A DNA stretch of 64,000 nt, from contig QZCP01000027.1 of NCBI GenBank assembly GCA_003956705.1, forward strand, positions 62,001-126,000, written 5' to 3'. The notes below the pieces were generated by a model. It was not told the DNA's origin. It was given only the letters and a program-made list of their open reading frames with translations, and searched no databases. Within the stretch, counting starts at the first letter, position 1. Every line of letters starts with the position of its first letter. Below are positions 51,068 through 64,000 of the stretch, one piece after another. The position numbers and the translations under genes are program-made. This stretch comes from Brevipalpus yothersi. Taxonomy: Eukaryota > Arthropoda > Arachnida > Trombidiformes > Tenuipalpidae.

Positions 51068-54000
51068 GAGCGAATTTTTGTATGTCAAGAGAGTGAGAAA
51101 GCGAAAAAGATGAAAAAATGTAAGATGATATTAGATGAAAGAGTAAACGATGATAAATGGAAGGACTGTGATGATGATAGCAAAAAAGAAGCATAATAAC
51201 AAGCATCAGACAGACACTCTCACAGATACACCTAAGAGTAATGTAAACAGAGGACTGTAAGTGGAGAAAGATAAAAGAGAGAGAGAGAGAGAGATGAAGA
51301 TAAAGATGATGGAGATAAGTCGACATGTGAGATGAGGTCTCATTCTCCTCACTTTCACCTTCCATCTCTTATTGTATTCACTTCTTCTTTTTCTTTTAAC
51401 ACTATTTCTCTCTCTCTCTCAATCTAATATATATATTGTATTTCCATTCAGTGATGGATAAGAATTTCGAATTGCCTGTGACGAAAAAATTTTTTCTGAC
51501 TCTCGAAACGTTCAAGAACTTTGAGTACGAGTTTTCATATTTCAAACCAATTTTCTTGCTTATCATCTCCATTCTCTGTCTGTGTATGTGTGTATCTGAA
51601 CAGAAGTGAATCGAAATCATCATCATTTTTTTTGTTGGGAATCAAATTTCCATGGCACATTCTTGCATTTCAAATTAACTAGTGAATTTGAATAGGCTGA
51701 ATAAAGTGGGTGAAAATAAGTAAAGAGAGAATAAAATGATGAGATCAAAGGAAAAAGAAGATGAGAAAAAGAGAGAAAGTGAATTATTTTCTCTCTTTCT
51801 TTCCTCTCTTTCTCCAATGAATGGGTGTAAAATGGAGGATAAAGATAGAGATGAAGATGAAGATGAAAATAATTCACAGAGAGATTGACGGAAAAAAGTG
51901 TAAGAGAAAGAAAAACAAAGAATTGAGAAAATGAGAATTAAAGTGAATGAATTTATCGTAGATTAAAGGAGGGAAAGAAAAATGATTATAATAATGAGTG
52001 TTATTTTTAGCTACTTATTTTGTGTTCATTTTATCGAACCATAATCAGCCTCATGAGTTCTGACAGCTAAATCGAAAAATATTTACACACACACATTTAC
52101 AAAAGTATTCAAATGAAGGAGAAGAAGAAGTAAAAGGGTTAAATAGAGTGATAATGAAGTGATTAGACCACTGAATTGTGCTGTTACTTTTTTTCCACCA
52201 TGTTTTGTGTGGAAAGTGAAGAAAGAAAGAGAATTTAAATGACTGAAAAATAATCGACCAAAAACACATACTTTCACTTGAGCCACTTGAAATGTTTCTT
52301 TTTTTTGATAAAAATATAAACATTCACATTCTTATTCTCTCATCAAGATGCTTCCACACAGCCATCATCATCATTTCTATTACCACGATTATCGTTCCAG
52401 TTTGGGAAACAAGAATTTTGGTTACATTTGTACAATCAGTTAACAGTTTGCTCTCCTCAGATTGAATCAGATGAGAATACTGGATGAGAGTGAGAGAGAG
52501 AGAGAGGTAGAAGAATACTGGATAAGTATGAGAGCAAGAGGAATAAGAATGGAAAGATGAGGAAGAAGAACAAGATGATGAGAAGATCCAGTTCACTTTT
52601 AGCAATGGTCAAACAAAGAGGCCATTAATCTTCTTCAAAATTTTTCAAGATCTTGATCACATCTCATCTCATCTTTTACAATCTTTCTCTTTCTCTTTCT
52701 CTCTCTCATCCGCATTCTCTGGCTTTTTTCCACCAGCTATCCTTCTATCTACACTACACATTTCAAAATCACATTCCTTTTTTGTCTGTCCTCTTTTCTA
52801 ATCTTAGTAAATACAATGTGTTATACTTATTGCCTCAATTTTGTCATCTTCACTTGCCCAGCACTCTTCGACAATCCATAGACACTTGACAGCTCCTCTA
52901 CTCTTCATCTCTTATCTTGAGAGAGAGAACGAAAATTCTTAAGTTTTTTTTCATCATCTTTTTTCCATCTTCCTCTTTCTCATCCTCAACTCACCCATCA
53001 TCCATTCCATCCTCCCCCATCTTCGATATTATCTTATCATTTTTCTCACATGGTACTGCTGTTGTTGTAGAGCAACTTTCTTTCCAAAATGATTCTTTTT
53101 TTCTTTCGCTCATTTTTTCTCGATTCTTGATTCTTGTCCCAGTTGATTTTGCCCTTCTCTTTCCCCTGATTTTCACGGTGGAAACATGTAGCAGAGAAAA
53201 TCTTGTAAAATCAGTGTAATAAATGAATTGAATTTAAAGAATACAAGATAGTAGATACAAGCTAAATACAAGCCAAAAGCGGATGAAAAAAATGAGATTT
53301 TCTCTCTTTTTTTCGATGAGAAAGATGGTCAATTCGTATTCACAAAACGGCATCTAAGCATCACAAGTTAAGATAAAGAGTCAGAATTCAGTATCAAGAG
53401 GAAGAGAAAAACTTTTTTAATCTGAGAAAAGAATGTGGTAAACGTTAAGTGGATGATAGCAGCAAAACTGACAGAAAATAGATGCCCTCCAATTCTTGGC
53501 CCTCTTATAAAAAAAAGCTTGCATGTCATTGATTTTTGGGTGATTATGAAACGAATGCCCCAAGCTTTTCTCAATCCAATATCATGATCGTGATCTTTTG
53601 CCCAAAGTGGTCTTTATTTCTCTTCTCTTCTCTCTCTATTCCATGTTTGATATAAAGACCACTCTTGTGGTATTCATTCCTACTGTTTTCATTCTTCTTC
53701 TTCTTCTCTCTCTTCCCCCAAAACGTATATGTATTGTAAGCAATCCTGATTTGAATGGTAAATGATTCCGATGAATCAGCTTCACATATGACCGGCGAAC
53801 GGTTCCCGATGCATTATTCTTGCTCTCTCCCATCATCATCCTTCTTCTTTCTCCCAGCATCCTCATCTTTCACATCCTTTCAATTTTGGGTAGTCCATCT
53901 ATCTGGATGTGACATGTCGTGTGCGCGCTACACTCGAAGATCGATTTGTTGATTTTTTTTGGCTTAACAACTTTCACAATTTATTCTCAAAATACAGCAT

Positions 54001-54760
54001 CCAAGCATCATCATTTTACCGATCAACAATGTATGCTGTCTTATTTGGATTGGGAATAGAAACTGATTTATGAAAGAATTTGGAATATTTGACTATTTTT
54101 ATCAGCCACCCATTTAACTCTTATTGAAATTGATTTTAGGCATACAAATTACATGTGACTTTGAGTAGCGGATTAATCTCTTCTCTCATGCTCATCATTT
54201 GGAAATCATCATCATTCTAGATCAAACCCAGCGAAGAAAAGCATGAGATTTAAATTTTTTCATTCTCTTTCCCACTTTTAGGCACATATTCCATTTCATT
54301 GAATACGATTACGAATAGGATGATCAAATTATGCAAAATATTATTCCATTCTCCTCCCACTTGAAGCACAAATATATATATATACACACACATTTGAATT
54401 TGAATATTTTTTTTTCAGATCAACATGCAATTTCGGAAACAGTTCCAAAAACAAGGCAAACTCCGCATATTGTGACTCATTGCTCAGGCCACAAGGGATG
54501 AATCGACTCGTAAATAGCGACAATACACAAGATGAGCTGGGTGAAGATTATTGGAGTAGAATAGCGTTCCAGCATTCTGAATGGCAAGTGGGTGGCTTGG
54601 GTGAGGGGGTGAATGGATATATAAGCGAAGAATGAGAACTTAATCGCAGTTAAGGTCCTTTCTCGAGTGGATCCACCGAATCAGAGTGAGAGTGAGAAAT
54701 GGATTGGAAATGAAAAAGTGGGAGAGGAAGATGGGTGAGAAGAGAAAGAATAATAAGGAT

Positions 54761-54763
<3 letters not shown>

Positions 54764-54820
<57 letters not shown>
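54764..54820. repeat. (GA)n microsatellite
   Basis: About 28 AG units. Confidence 0.97.
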
Positions 54821-54822
<2 letters not shown>

Positions 54823-55096
54823 AAAGATACATGAATGATTGGATTACTGAATTTATTTTCTGTCTTCTTCTTCTTCACATCACGCTTTATCCTCCTCTCA
54901 TCCTGATCCTATTGCTCAAATCTTCTCTCTCTCTCTCTCTCCCTTTTCCTTTCTCTCTTCTTCTCTTCCCGAAAAGCCCATCGCATCTTGGCCCAACCAC
55001 AGAGTGAAATGCCAAAGGAATTTTGGGCATGAAATAGCCAGGAATTTAACCAAAAATTTATACCCTCAAAAAGCTACTCTCTCACACGAAGAGAGG

Positions 55097-55099
<3 letters not shown>

Positions 55100-55144
<45 letters not shown>

Positions 55145-55192
55145 NNNNNNNNNNNNNNNNNNNNNNNNNNNNNNNNNNNNNNNNNNNNNNNN

Positions 55193-55248
<56 letters not shown>
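55100..55248. repeat. (CT)n microsatellite interrupted by an assembly gap
   Basis: CT units flank the run of Ns on both sides (55100-55144 and 55193-55248). The true tract length is unknown. Confidence 0.97.
55145..55192. other. Assembly gap (48 N)
   Basis: Forty-eight undetermined bases inside a CT tract. The assembler evidently could not cross the repeat. The number of Ns need not equal the real length. Confidence 0.99.
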
Positions 55249-55255
<7 letters not shown>

Positions 55256-55438
55256 AATGTCAGCCCTCAATGAACCGAAATACTAGAAAAAGAGAGAAAG
55301 AGAGATCGAGGGAGAGGCTGATAGGGAGCAGTAAGAGAGAATAGAGAGAGAACGAAAAATACAGAGAATCTTTCTACTCTCTCTTCACTCCTTTGGCATT
55401 TGTAATAAAGTCATTAAAAGTAAAGGAAAGCCCACCAG

Positions 55439-55441
<3 letters not shown>

Positions 55442-55499
<58 letters not shown>
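55442..55499. repeat. (GA)n microsatellite
   Basis: About 29 GA units, about 200 bp from the gap-containing CT tract and in opposite orientation. Confidence 0.97.
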
Positions 55500-55502
<3 letters not shown>

Positions 55503-57870
55503 AAATAAGGTAAACGTGAGGCAATCAGTATGAATTGAATATTCATGAAGAGACCGGCTCATCTTTGAAAAATAATGGATGAAAAAGAAAGAAGAGAGAG
55601 AGAGAAAGGGAGTCGGTGGCATCCAAAAAAAGAGGAGGATATGCACAGGATAGAAGATGTTTATAAGTTTTTCTCTCTCTCTCTCTTACTCCAGCTTTTC
55701 TTCTTGTTCTCTCTTCTTATTGAAGCATGTTGGGCCCGCTGACTGGGAGGTTTTTGGGCCTGAGCGAAGCACGTAAAATTGAGCATCTCGGCCTCACATA
55801 TGAGCAGCAAGGTTACTTTTGCTGTTCTCTTTCTCTCTTGTACTAGACGATGTCTAGTAGAAGATCACTTGTTTTTGCTCTCATGTATACACTTATTTCT
55901 CTTCCTCTCAATGCTTTGAATACATATACACGATGAATTGGGCCGACAGAAGGTTTCCATGAACCTTAAGAGGAGAGGTTCGGTAGATTAATATTGAATG
56001 AATGAATTTTTTTTCCTTCTCTCTCTCTCTGCTTCTCAGCCGGTGGTTGGTCAACCTCTGAGAGAAAGGAAGAAAGAAAGAGAGAGATTGGTCATCTTGA
56101 TTGGCCCAAAAGGAAACAGCTCACTGGGAGAGAATATGAGTGGGAGAGAAAGATCATTTGAAAAATTTTGGAGACTGAGGAACGTGAACAACATGGTATG
56201 AGAATATGTATTCCGAAGCTTGTCTCAGGCCATACATTGGATCCGGTGTATTTGGTATGGCCTTCTTTTTCGGGCTGATGGTGAAGTTGAAGTTTAAAGA
56301 GAGGAAGAGAATAGAAATTAACAATTGTTCATTAATTATAAATTTTTTCCTTTTCTCGTACGCTTTTCTCTATCTCTATGAAGTTTGCGCTTAAGCTTTG
56401 CTCTTTGGTTGGGGCAAAAGCAAAACAAAATTGAATTCTGGAACGAAGCGGGTAAATCAATTTGTCCACATGCCCACATGGTATCGGAGAAGAGAAAGTA
56501 TTCCATGCCGATTTTTCGTCAACAACAAAATTTTCTGCCTGGCTTCAGGGCCGATGTGTTCTTGTGGCCAGTAACTTACATAAGAAGACGTTCCTTGGAA
56601 CTTTTTTTATCTCTTCTCTTTGGCTGTAAGCAATTCAATTGGATTCATGCTCACCAAAGCAATCACAGCAATCCGATAGATCTGATCTTGTGTGTGTGAC
56701 CAAAACATTCTCACCGTGAAAACTCGATTAATCACAACATGAAATTTTGTTTGACAGTGTGGGAGATTGGTAAAAGGGAATATCATCTCATATTGCTTAT
56801 AAAAATGGCCAACAACATCTATCGTTTAAAGAGTAAAAATATTACATTCACCTTAATGTTGGTGTCATCTTTTTGCCCACAGGTGATGATAGAGCATTGG
56901 ATCGAGATGATATTGTTCATTGATCGATGCTGACTTACTATCGCTCTTCCTCTCTCGCTTCCTCTCTCATTGCCCAAATGGATCATCTTTTTTGCCTTTC
57001 TCAGAGAGAAAAATCACAAGAAATCACCTCAAGCTACCATTTTCAATTTCATGATATGGTGCCAGATAAAATGGAAAGGTAGAGCGAGAGAGAGAGAGAG
57101 TAGATAATTCTTCTTCCATCTTACTAAATGAGAAAGAAGATGAAAAAGATCTTCCATCATTTTTACTCTTGGTGGCTTTGATTACTTTGATTTTCCAAAA
57201 ACTTTGCAACTTTTTTGCTCTCTCTCTCTCTCCATCTCTATCTGATCTACAGTAGCAAATATCCAATAGAATATGTCAAATCTGATAAGATGAGCTGTAA
57301 TTATTGATGTCTCCCGAGGTATAGTTTAACATGAATTGAGCAAATTGATTTTTGTTTCTTCTTCCATATCGAAGACATAGGCCCATATCTTGAAGTAGTA
57401 AAGCTGTTTGCTCGATCCAGTGGAAAAAAGAGAGAGGAAGAGAGAGATAATCCCGAAACAAATTTGGTCCCAGTAACAGCAGTGATTCTTAAATGTTTCA
57501 GATTGAATGCACAAGTTGTTACACAATCCGTTTATCGAGTGCACACATAGCATCAGTGGATACAGCTTGCATTTTGATAGGGATTCAATATTGTTCATGA
57601 TGCGGGAAGAGAGAGAGAGCGAATGATGAAGATGAATCGAAAGGGTCGAAATATTAATATATATAATATCACAAGCAGTCCAGGCACACCATTATCAAAA
57701 GCCGATTGGGCCATGTCCATAATCACGGAAACGGCAAATTGGCCATGCATTGTGGACGCTTTCGTTTCTCTCCTCTGTAGTATGGCCATTATTTTTGGGC
57801 TTATTTTCTCCATCTTGATAATTTTTGCCTACACCATCGAATCATCCACACCATATACATGTATGTGGAG

Positions 57871-57871
<1 letters not shown>

Positions 57872-57922
<51 letters not shown>
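57872..57922. repeat. (GA)n microsatellite
   Basis: About 25 AG units lying inside the open frame noted at 57623-58024. Confidence 0.97.
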
Positions 57923-57924
<2 letters not shown>

Positions 57925-58222
57925 CTCAATTCACGCACAACTTGAGGCCAAATTCATAGTGTTTCGCATGGCCAATTCAAGCGGCCACTTCGAATTCATG
58001 TATATGTCTACCAATTGCCAATGACCAATGGCCACTGGACATGGTCATAAGATGTGAACATGGACCATACAGTGAGAGGGCAAAACGCTTGAATATCATA
58101 ATCGATAGCTTGATTCGGATGGCTCGGTATTCGAAGCATTGGAGGCCAAATTAGTGATCCAAAATACCGCAAGAACATGAGATGAGACAAAGAGAGGAGC
58201 TGGAAATGGTCCATCTCTCCAT

Positions 58223-58242
58223 TCATCCATCCATCCATCCAT
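58223..58242. repeat. (CATC)n short tandem repeat
   Basis: About five CATC units immediately before a GA tract. Confidence 0.85.
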
Positions 58243-58253
58243 CGAGAGGAGGA

Positions 58254-58256
<3 letters not shown>

Positions 58257-58318
<62 letters not shown>
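58257..58318. repeat. (GA)n microsatellite
   Basis: About 30 GA units. Confidence 0.97.
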
Positions 58319-58321
<3 letters not shown>

Positions 58322-59211
58322 TTCTAACTGACCGCATCCGAAAAACGGCAGCCGAAAGCAAGAAAATATCGCTTTACTGGAGCCTAAATTTTTGGAATCT
58401 CACTTTCTTTCCGCTTTTGCTTCCACTTTTTCCGTTTAAATCAGTGAAAAATCGATTCTAGTGATGCATCATTAGAATTAGATGATCCAGTGAATCTGGA
58501 TCGAGAGAGAGGAAGAGGGAGGAAGGAGACGTCTGATGGCCACTTGGAGGAGACTTTTCAGGGTGGCCTTGGGATGATGATGATGATCGGGTCAGCATCC
58601 CATTTTTAGTGGAGCATTTTTTTTTGGACAAGAAGAATTCACAGAATGATGCAGTATAGTGAGCCAGTTTCCAATAGATCGCACAAATTGGGCCACTTTT
58701 TTGGAATAAAGTGAGAGAAGACCATAGAGGAATACAAAATCATCATCAGTTGAAACAGCATGCAAGAGGAGAGAGCAAAAATTGTATTATTGAGATTTTG
58801 ACCATATGTTGCTGATGTGTGTTGTGTTGGTGGTCCATGATGTGAATGATCCATGATGCTGTGTATTTTGCTTGTGTGTGCCCTGAAGATGGGCTGATGG
58901 TGGGCATAAATACGTGGTTAAATGGTGTCCCGAATAGCCCCAAGACAAGTTGGAAGAAATAGGAAAAGGGTTTTTCTTTCTATCTCTCTCTCTTTCAATA
59001 ATGTTTGTTGCTAATCAAAATATATATAAACGCAAATGAGCTTAAGCTGAGAGCATGAGAGAAGATACATGCATGCATACACATGCTAAAGAGAGAGAGA
59101 GGAACAGAATTGATCCGGTATACTTTGAAAATGGCCAGTGGAAAGAAGATGCTGAGTGTCTGGAATAATCATCATGATCATGACCATGATGAAGGTTTTT
59201 CATGTGGATGT

Positions 59212-59215
<4 letters not shown>

Positions 59216-59274
<59 letters not shown>
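59216..59274. repeat. (GA)n microsatellite
   Basis: About 29 GA units. Confidence 0.97.
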
Positions 59275-59277
<3 letters not shown>

Positions 59278-60334
59278 AGAAAGAGGCTGTGAGAGAAGGG
59301 AACAAGTCGTACAGATGAAGAGTGGCTTTTTTGGGTTCCCAAAGTCGTTTTGGTGAAATTTTTTTTCCTGCTAGCCTGACGTTACAGACCAAGGTTTCCT
59401 CTTATTCACTTTTGGGCTGATTTTTTTCACAGATATCAGTGAGAAACCTCAGTGAAATCAAATGTCATTTTCATTATAATATTTTCTTCTCAATGCTTAT
59501 TCACTTCACAGTATGTGTGTGTGTGTATGTGTACGGATGATCATTCTGGATTCTTCTTATCATCGGAAAAAGATGATCATCACCATCATCATCATTCGTG
59601 ATCATGATGGAAGAGGAGGGGAATTAAGAAAGATAAACTGAATAGAGAAGAAGAAGAAGAGTGAATGGAGAGAGAATATCTTCTCATGAAGATCCTTGCC
59701 TGAGGCCATGAAAAGAATGACATGAGTCGGAGCAAAAAAGAGGACTCAAAAATTGTGAATCTTTTTTCGAAACGTCTCTCTCTTTCTCTAATCCAGGGAA
59801 TGGAATATATTCATGGTACATGTATTCCTTAATGTGAATCAAGATTGTTACAGCATATAAGAGAGATGGGAGTGCTATCATCCTCAATATTATATCAAAC
59901 GAAATCGGAGGCAACAAGAGCTTCTCAACTGGTTAAGATAATCTGTGTACATGGAGAGGAGAGAGAGAGAGAGAGAGAGACTATGTGGAGTAGAGATGAT
60001 GAAGAAAAAGTTCAGATAATCGTATTACTTTTAACAGTTCTGTGCGACTTTTTTAATTGGAAGAGAAGGTATCAGAAGAAGAGAGAGAGAAAGAAAGACT
60101 AGAGTGGAAAAAGTATATGTATAAGTGAGAGAAGAAAAAAATTTTTCTTCCTTTTTCTTACAAAAATTTTCCTCTCTCTACTTCAAAAGTTTTCAAAAAG
60201 ATTGCAGATTGAAATAAATAAGATGATAAATGAGAAAAGAAAAGGTATGCGAAAATTTTCAAGATTTTACAGATTTTTTTCTTCTTAATTCTGTCTCTCT
60301 CCACAATTCTATGCGATATTTAAGCTGCTGTGGG

Positions 60335-60337
<3 letters not shown>

Positions 60338-60369
<32 letters not shown>
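60338..60369. repeat. (TA)n microsatellite
   Basis: About 16 perfect TA units, the only long TA tract in the window. It is self-complementary and could extrude a hairpin. Confidence 0.95.
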
Positions 60370-60372
<3 letters not shown>

Positions 60373-61759
60373 AATACATTTTTCACATGAAAAAAACCCT
60401 TTTTCGTCCCACTGTTAATTCAATTCTATGGGTGAGGAGTGAGGAGAGAGAGATGACGAAATTTTCTGAAGGATAAATTCTGGTGATTCAAGATTCAGGA
60501 TGAAATCAGCTAGAGGTCGGTGTGATAAATTTATGAATAATTATCATGAAGAAAAATTTTTCTTAATACCCAAAAATGCATCATCATCATAATTTTCATT
60601 TTTTTCCACCTTTCAAGCACAAAATATGAGAGGTAGAAGACATTTTTTTCTGGAGGATGCAAAAGATGCAAGGAGAGAGAGAGGATGAAAAAAGATGATA
60701 AAAAAAATCACTTCAAATATTGATCAAATGACCATTCACTTGGAGACGATAATCAGTATGATCAACATTTTTAAGCATCCAAGCGGGCATACACACATCA
60801 GAATCATTTACTTATGTCACATGGAAATATACTTATCAATAGAATATGTGTATAAGAAATGGAAGAGTGTCTAAATATGTGGAAAAAAGAAGATGAAAAA
60901 AGTCAAACAGGAAAGAAAAAAATTTTCCTCTCTCTCTCTCTCATCCCATCATCATCATTTTTTTCTTCTCTCTCTCATCCTCCTCCTCCATCTTTGGATT
61001 CCATGAAAAATTATTATCATAAAAATTGAAATGATGACTCAACCCTATTCGCCATCACCACTGCCCAATGTCCCAAGTATGTGGAAAGCTGTCCAATTAG
61101 TTGGCCAATTGATTGACCCAACCGATTGAGTTGAATGAATCATTGGCAATCAAGAGCCACGAGCAAGTGTTTCCTATTCATAACTAGTAAGCAATACGAT
61201 TGATGGAATATTCTCTCTCTCTTTCTTTCTTTTTTTTGTCCAGGGGAACCAGTGATCCATCCTCCTCTACTGTCCCAGGATGGCCACAAGAAGAGCCACA
61301 AGAAGATGGAGAGAGAGAGAGAGAGCAATAGCATTTTGTGTAAAGGGCTTTAAGTAGAAGAAGAAGATGGGATGGATCCAAGGTACAAGAAGAAGCTTAC
61401 ACAAAGTTCAGGTAAGGCGGACACACTGGGCTATAATTAAAGATTTGAACAATCTTAAATTTTCTCTCTCTTTTTCCCAAGCAACAACAACAGCATCTCG
61501 TTTCTAGTCAGCTTGAGGCAAAAAAAAGAGAGTTCCTTCATGAGATTCCACTCTTATTGGCCACATATCACTCAGAATTTTAGATCCAAAAAAAATTCAT
61601 CTCCATTACAAATACGATTATCAAACGTCCATGTCCTTTCGGGCACAGTTTCATGGGCATCTCTCTTCAGTCTATGAGCTCGTTTGTTTCGCTATTTCTC
61701 GTCTCAACCTCAAGCTCCTCTCTGTTGTGGTCACTTTTAGCCACAGTTCTTCTTACACG

Positions 61760-61762
<3 letters not shown>

Positions 61763-61819
<57 letters not shown>
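61763..61819. repeat. (CT)n microsatellite
   Basis: About 28 CT units ending in CTCAG. Confidence 0.97.
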
Positions 61820-61821
<2 letters not shown>

Positions 61822-61988
61822 GCCACTTTTGACCGAAACGGTGATTCAATTAAGCTTGCCTTGTGTGCCGGATTGTTGAGAGGATTACTATTTGCTAAGG
61901 ATCTTCAGATTGCAGGGCTCTTCTTTCTTTGCTCTTATTTTCCATCAAGTATCTCACTGAGAGAGAGAGAGCTCATCTCTCTCAAGCC

Positions 61989-61991
<3 letters not shown>

Positions 61992-62020
<29 letters not shown>
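61992..62020. repeat. (CT)n microsatellite
   Basis: About 14 CT units. Confidence 0.95.
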
Positions 62021-62021
<1 letters not shown>

Positions 62022-62023
<2 letters not shown>

Positions 62024-64000
62024 GTCAAAGTCTCTACTCACTTCGGACGTCCCGAGAGAAGAGAGAGAGAGAGAGAGATAACAATCACTGACCCATCATC
62101 CGTGTATGCATGTGTGTATGTGTGTGTACCTGAAGAGTATCATTTTCGGCTTGAGTCCATGATTTTTGGTGCGAGAGAAGTAAGGAACAGAATTCCATGT
62201 GATTGAAAAGAGACAAGAAAAGAGAGTAGAGATATTTATGGAGGAGAACAAGTTGAAAGATATTTTGCCAATGTTAAGGAGAGGAAGAAGATGAAGTGAA
62301 GAGCATGAAAAGTGCCCAAAAAGTAAATGGAATGGGTGAGAGGAAAATTTGAGAGGAACAAATAAGTCTCATCATGCTGTGATGAGTATGGATGATAAAT
62401 TGTTTCTCTTTTCTCTCTTTCTCTCTTCTTTGAAATGAGGATAAAGGGAATAAATGGAGGAAAAAAGGAGGAGAGAATAGGAAGAGGAGGAGGAGGTGGA
62501 AGATAGTGTGTTTGAGAGAAATAGAGGCAAGTAGCTAATAGATATCTGGAAAAAGAGAGAATGTTTTGGGCCAGCAAAAAGGTTCTTGTATATATGAGAG
62601 CAAATTCTTCTTCCTCTTCAAATGAACACAGATGAATAGTACCGATAGATGAGGCCGCTATGTTCATGGGGCCGTTCCAATGGGGGGTGGGGATGAACAA
62701 TGATGATAGGATAGATGACAGCATTCCAAGAGAAAGATAGAAGACATACACACGCAATGAAGAAGAAGAAGAACAGGCAAAGTGTATTACATTACTTTCC
62801 CTCAATGTCCATGAGAAGGAGGATCACACACCAAGGCACAAGTAGGTTGATTAGTAATTAACTTTCAGGTATATTTCGTGAATGTTTATCTTCTTCTCTC
62901 TGGTACTTTTTTGACGTTGGTAGAACTGAAAACGAAAGTGATGATGAAAATGTATGAAGCTCAAAAAGCCGATGGACATGTTCCTCTATTTTTGCCTCTG
63001 TTGAGGAGCAACTGAAATTGGGTCCCAGATGAGGATAAAGAGAGAGAGAGAGAGAGCAAGAGAGAGAGACCGGATGGAGGTAAAAGAGATAGCAAAAGAG
63101 AGAGAGAGGAAATAAGATTTATCCACTCGATACATGATGTAATGAGGCACAAACTGTTGCCCTCAAGTCAGGTAGTCCTTATAATTTTTCAATACTATTC
63201 GAATCGGATGCTCTCTCTCCCTCTCTTTTCCATACTATTTCCACAGAAGGAATCTAGATGATGATGATATGGCATCAATTTACGAGCACCAAAGAAGGCC
63301 ATGGAAACGTCTTCAAGATGATTTCAGAGGTGAGAAGAGAGAGAGAGAGTAAGTGAGTGAGTGAGTGGAGAGAGAGAGCATCTCCCATGGCTTGGAAGAG
63401 AGAGAGAGAGAGAAGTAAAATTTTTGGTGGACTTGGCCCAAGAGGGTCCAATTAATCTGGTTTTCAGTAGAAGGCAGCGTTTCAATGATTCACTTCACGT
63501 TCAAAATTTTCTCTTTTCTCTATCCGGAAAGTTTCATTGAGCCAGCAACAAGCAACAACAATTTGTCTTACTTTATTCTGATGATGAAAGAGAGAAATAG
63601 AAAGAGAGAGAGAGAGAATATTTTGTTCACTGAAAAAGGATGTTGGAATGAAGATGATGGGGTGGTGGAAGAGGAGGTGGAGATATGATGTTGGCCAAAG
63701 AAAGGGAAGAGAGAAAATTCTTCTCTCTTTTGACAATTGTGTGTGTGTGTGTGACTGGAAAAGTTTTGATATTCTTGACCACTTTTTTCTCTTCTCTTTA
63801 TTCCGAGTCCAATTGATGATGATAAGTCAAGAAGAGAGAGAAAGAGAAGAGATGAAATATTTGAACAACAAACTTGTTGAGAAAAAAGAATGTCTCCTCT
63901 TCTTCTTCTTTTCCACATCAATTTAAGTTTCATTTTTGATTTAAATTCGGTTCACATATCAAACGTTATCACAAGGTTTCCATCTCTCTTACTTGTCTCT
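62022..64000. other. Right flank without an assignable gene
   Basis: A 189-codon minus-strand frame (62236-62805) starts at a non-ATG codon and is mostly Ser/Phe/Leu/Pro from pyrimidine-rich sequence, so I do not accept it. The rest consists of short GA/CT runs and AT-rich sequence. Confidence 0.5.

Noticed and set aside
56532..56640. Minus-strand 44-nt exon-like piece with TTGCTTACAG acceptor and GTAAGT donor ending in phase 1, compatible with the 30765 acceptor
   Set aside because: It would need a 26-kb intron and encodes no signal peptide; short pieces with both sites occur by chance in a window this size.
62236..62805. 189-codon minus-strand open frame
   Set aside because: It starts at a non-ATG codon and is built from pyrimidine-rich low-complexity sequence; there is no domain and no splice support.

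Overview
This is an AT-rich eukaryotic genomic window with spliceosomal GT-AG introns, homopeptide-rich coding sequence and very many long (GA)n/(CT)n microsatellites. The SUEL-type lectin exons mark it as animal DNA. The one clear core promoter, a TATAAAA box about 32 bp before a TCAGT initiator, is of the arthropod style. A mite or other arthropod is my best guess, but the sequence alone does not fix the group. Most open frames here are accidental; many are only Ser-Leu or Arg-Glu readings of the CT/GA tracts.

Left part (1-7.9 kb): no gene I can support, only AT-rich sequence with CT/GA tracts. From about 7.9 to 12.7 kb lies a decayed tandem-repeat array. Its last unit carries an intact small gene on the minus strand (11336-11584) for an 82-residue secreted protein: signal peptide, acidic Ala/Ser/Glu spacer and a basic C-terminal tail ending in Gly. 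The gene has its own TATA/Inr promoter and a poly(A) signal. A second unit has lost the gene body by a clean deletion, and a third keeps only the 3' end of the reading frame.

Middle part (about 12.9-30.8 kb): the main gene, on the minus strand. Five exons (30715-30765, 29974-30166, 22484-22590, 19207-20174, 13658-15097) join in consistent phase. They give 918 codons of a 5'-incomplete type I membrane protein with one SUEL/galactose-binding lectin domain, a Ser-rich extracellular stalk, one membrane helix and a cytoplasmic tail of about 490 residues rich in Asn, Ser and Gln. It resembles the EVA-1 class in having a SUEL lectin and a single membrane helix, but only one lectin domain is visible. 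The start and signal peptide were not found.

Right part (31-64 kb): no exon I can assign firmly. It may be a long upstream intron or 5' region of the lectin gene, or intergenic DNA. A few exon-like islands are flagged: 49.7-50.03 kb plus, 44.63-44.86 kb plus, 36.5 kb minus and 57.6-58.0 kb plus. An assembly gap of 48 Ns interrupts a CT tract at 55145-55192. No tRNA, rRNA, CRISPR or recognisable transposase was seen.
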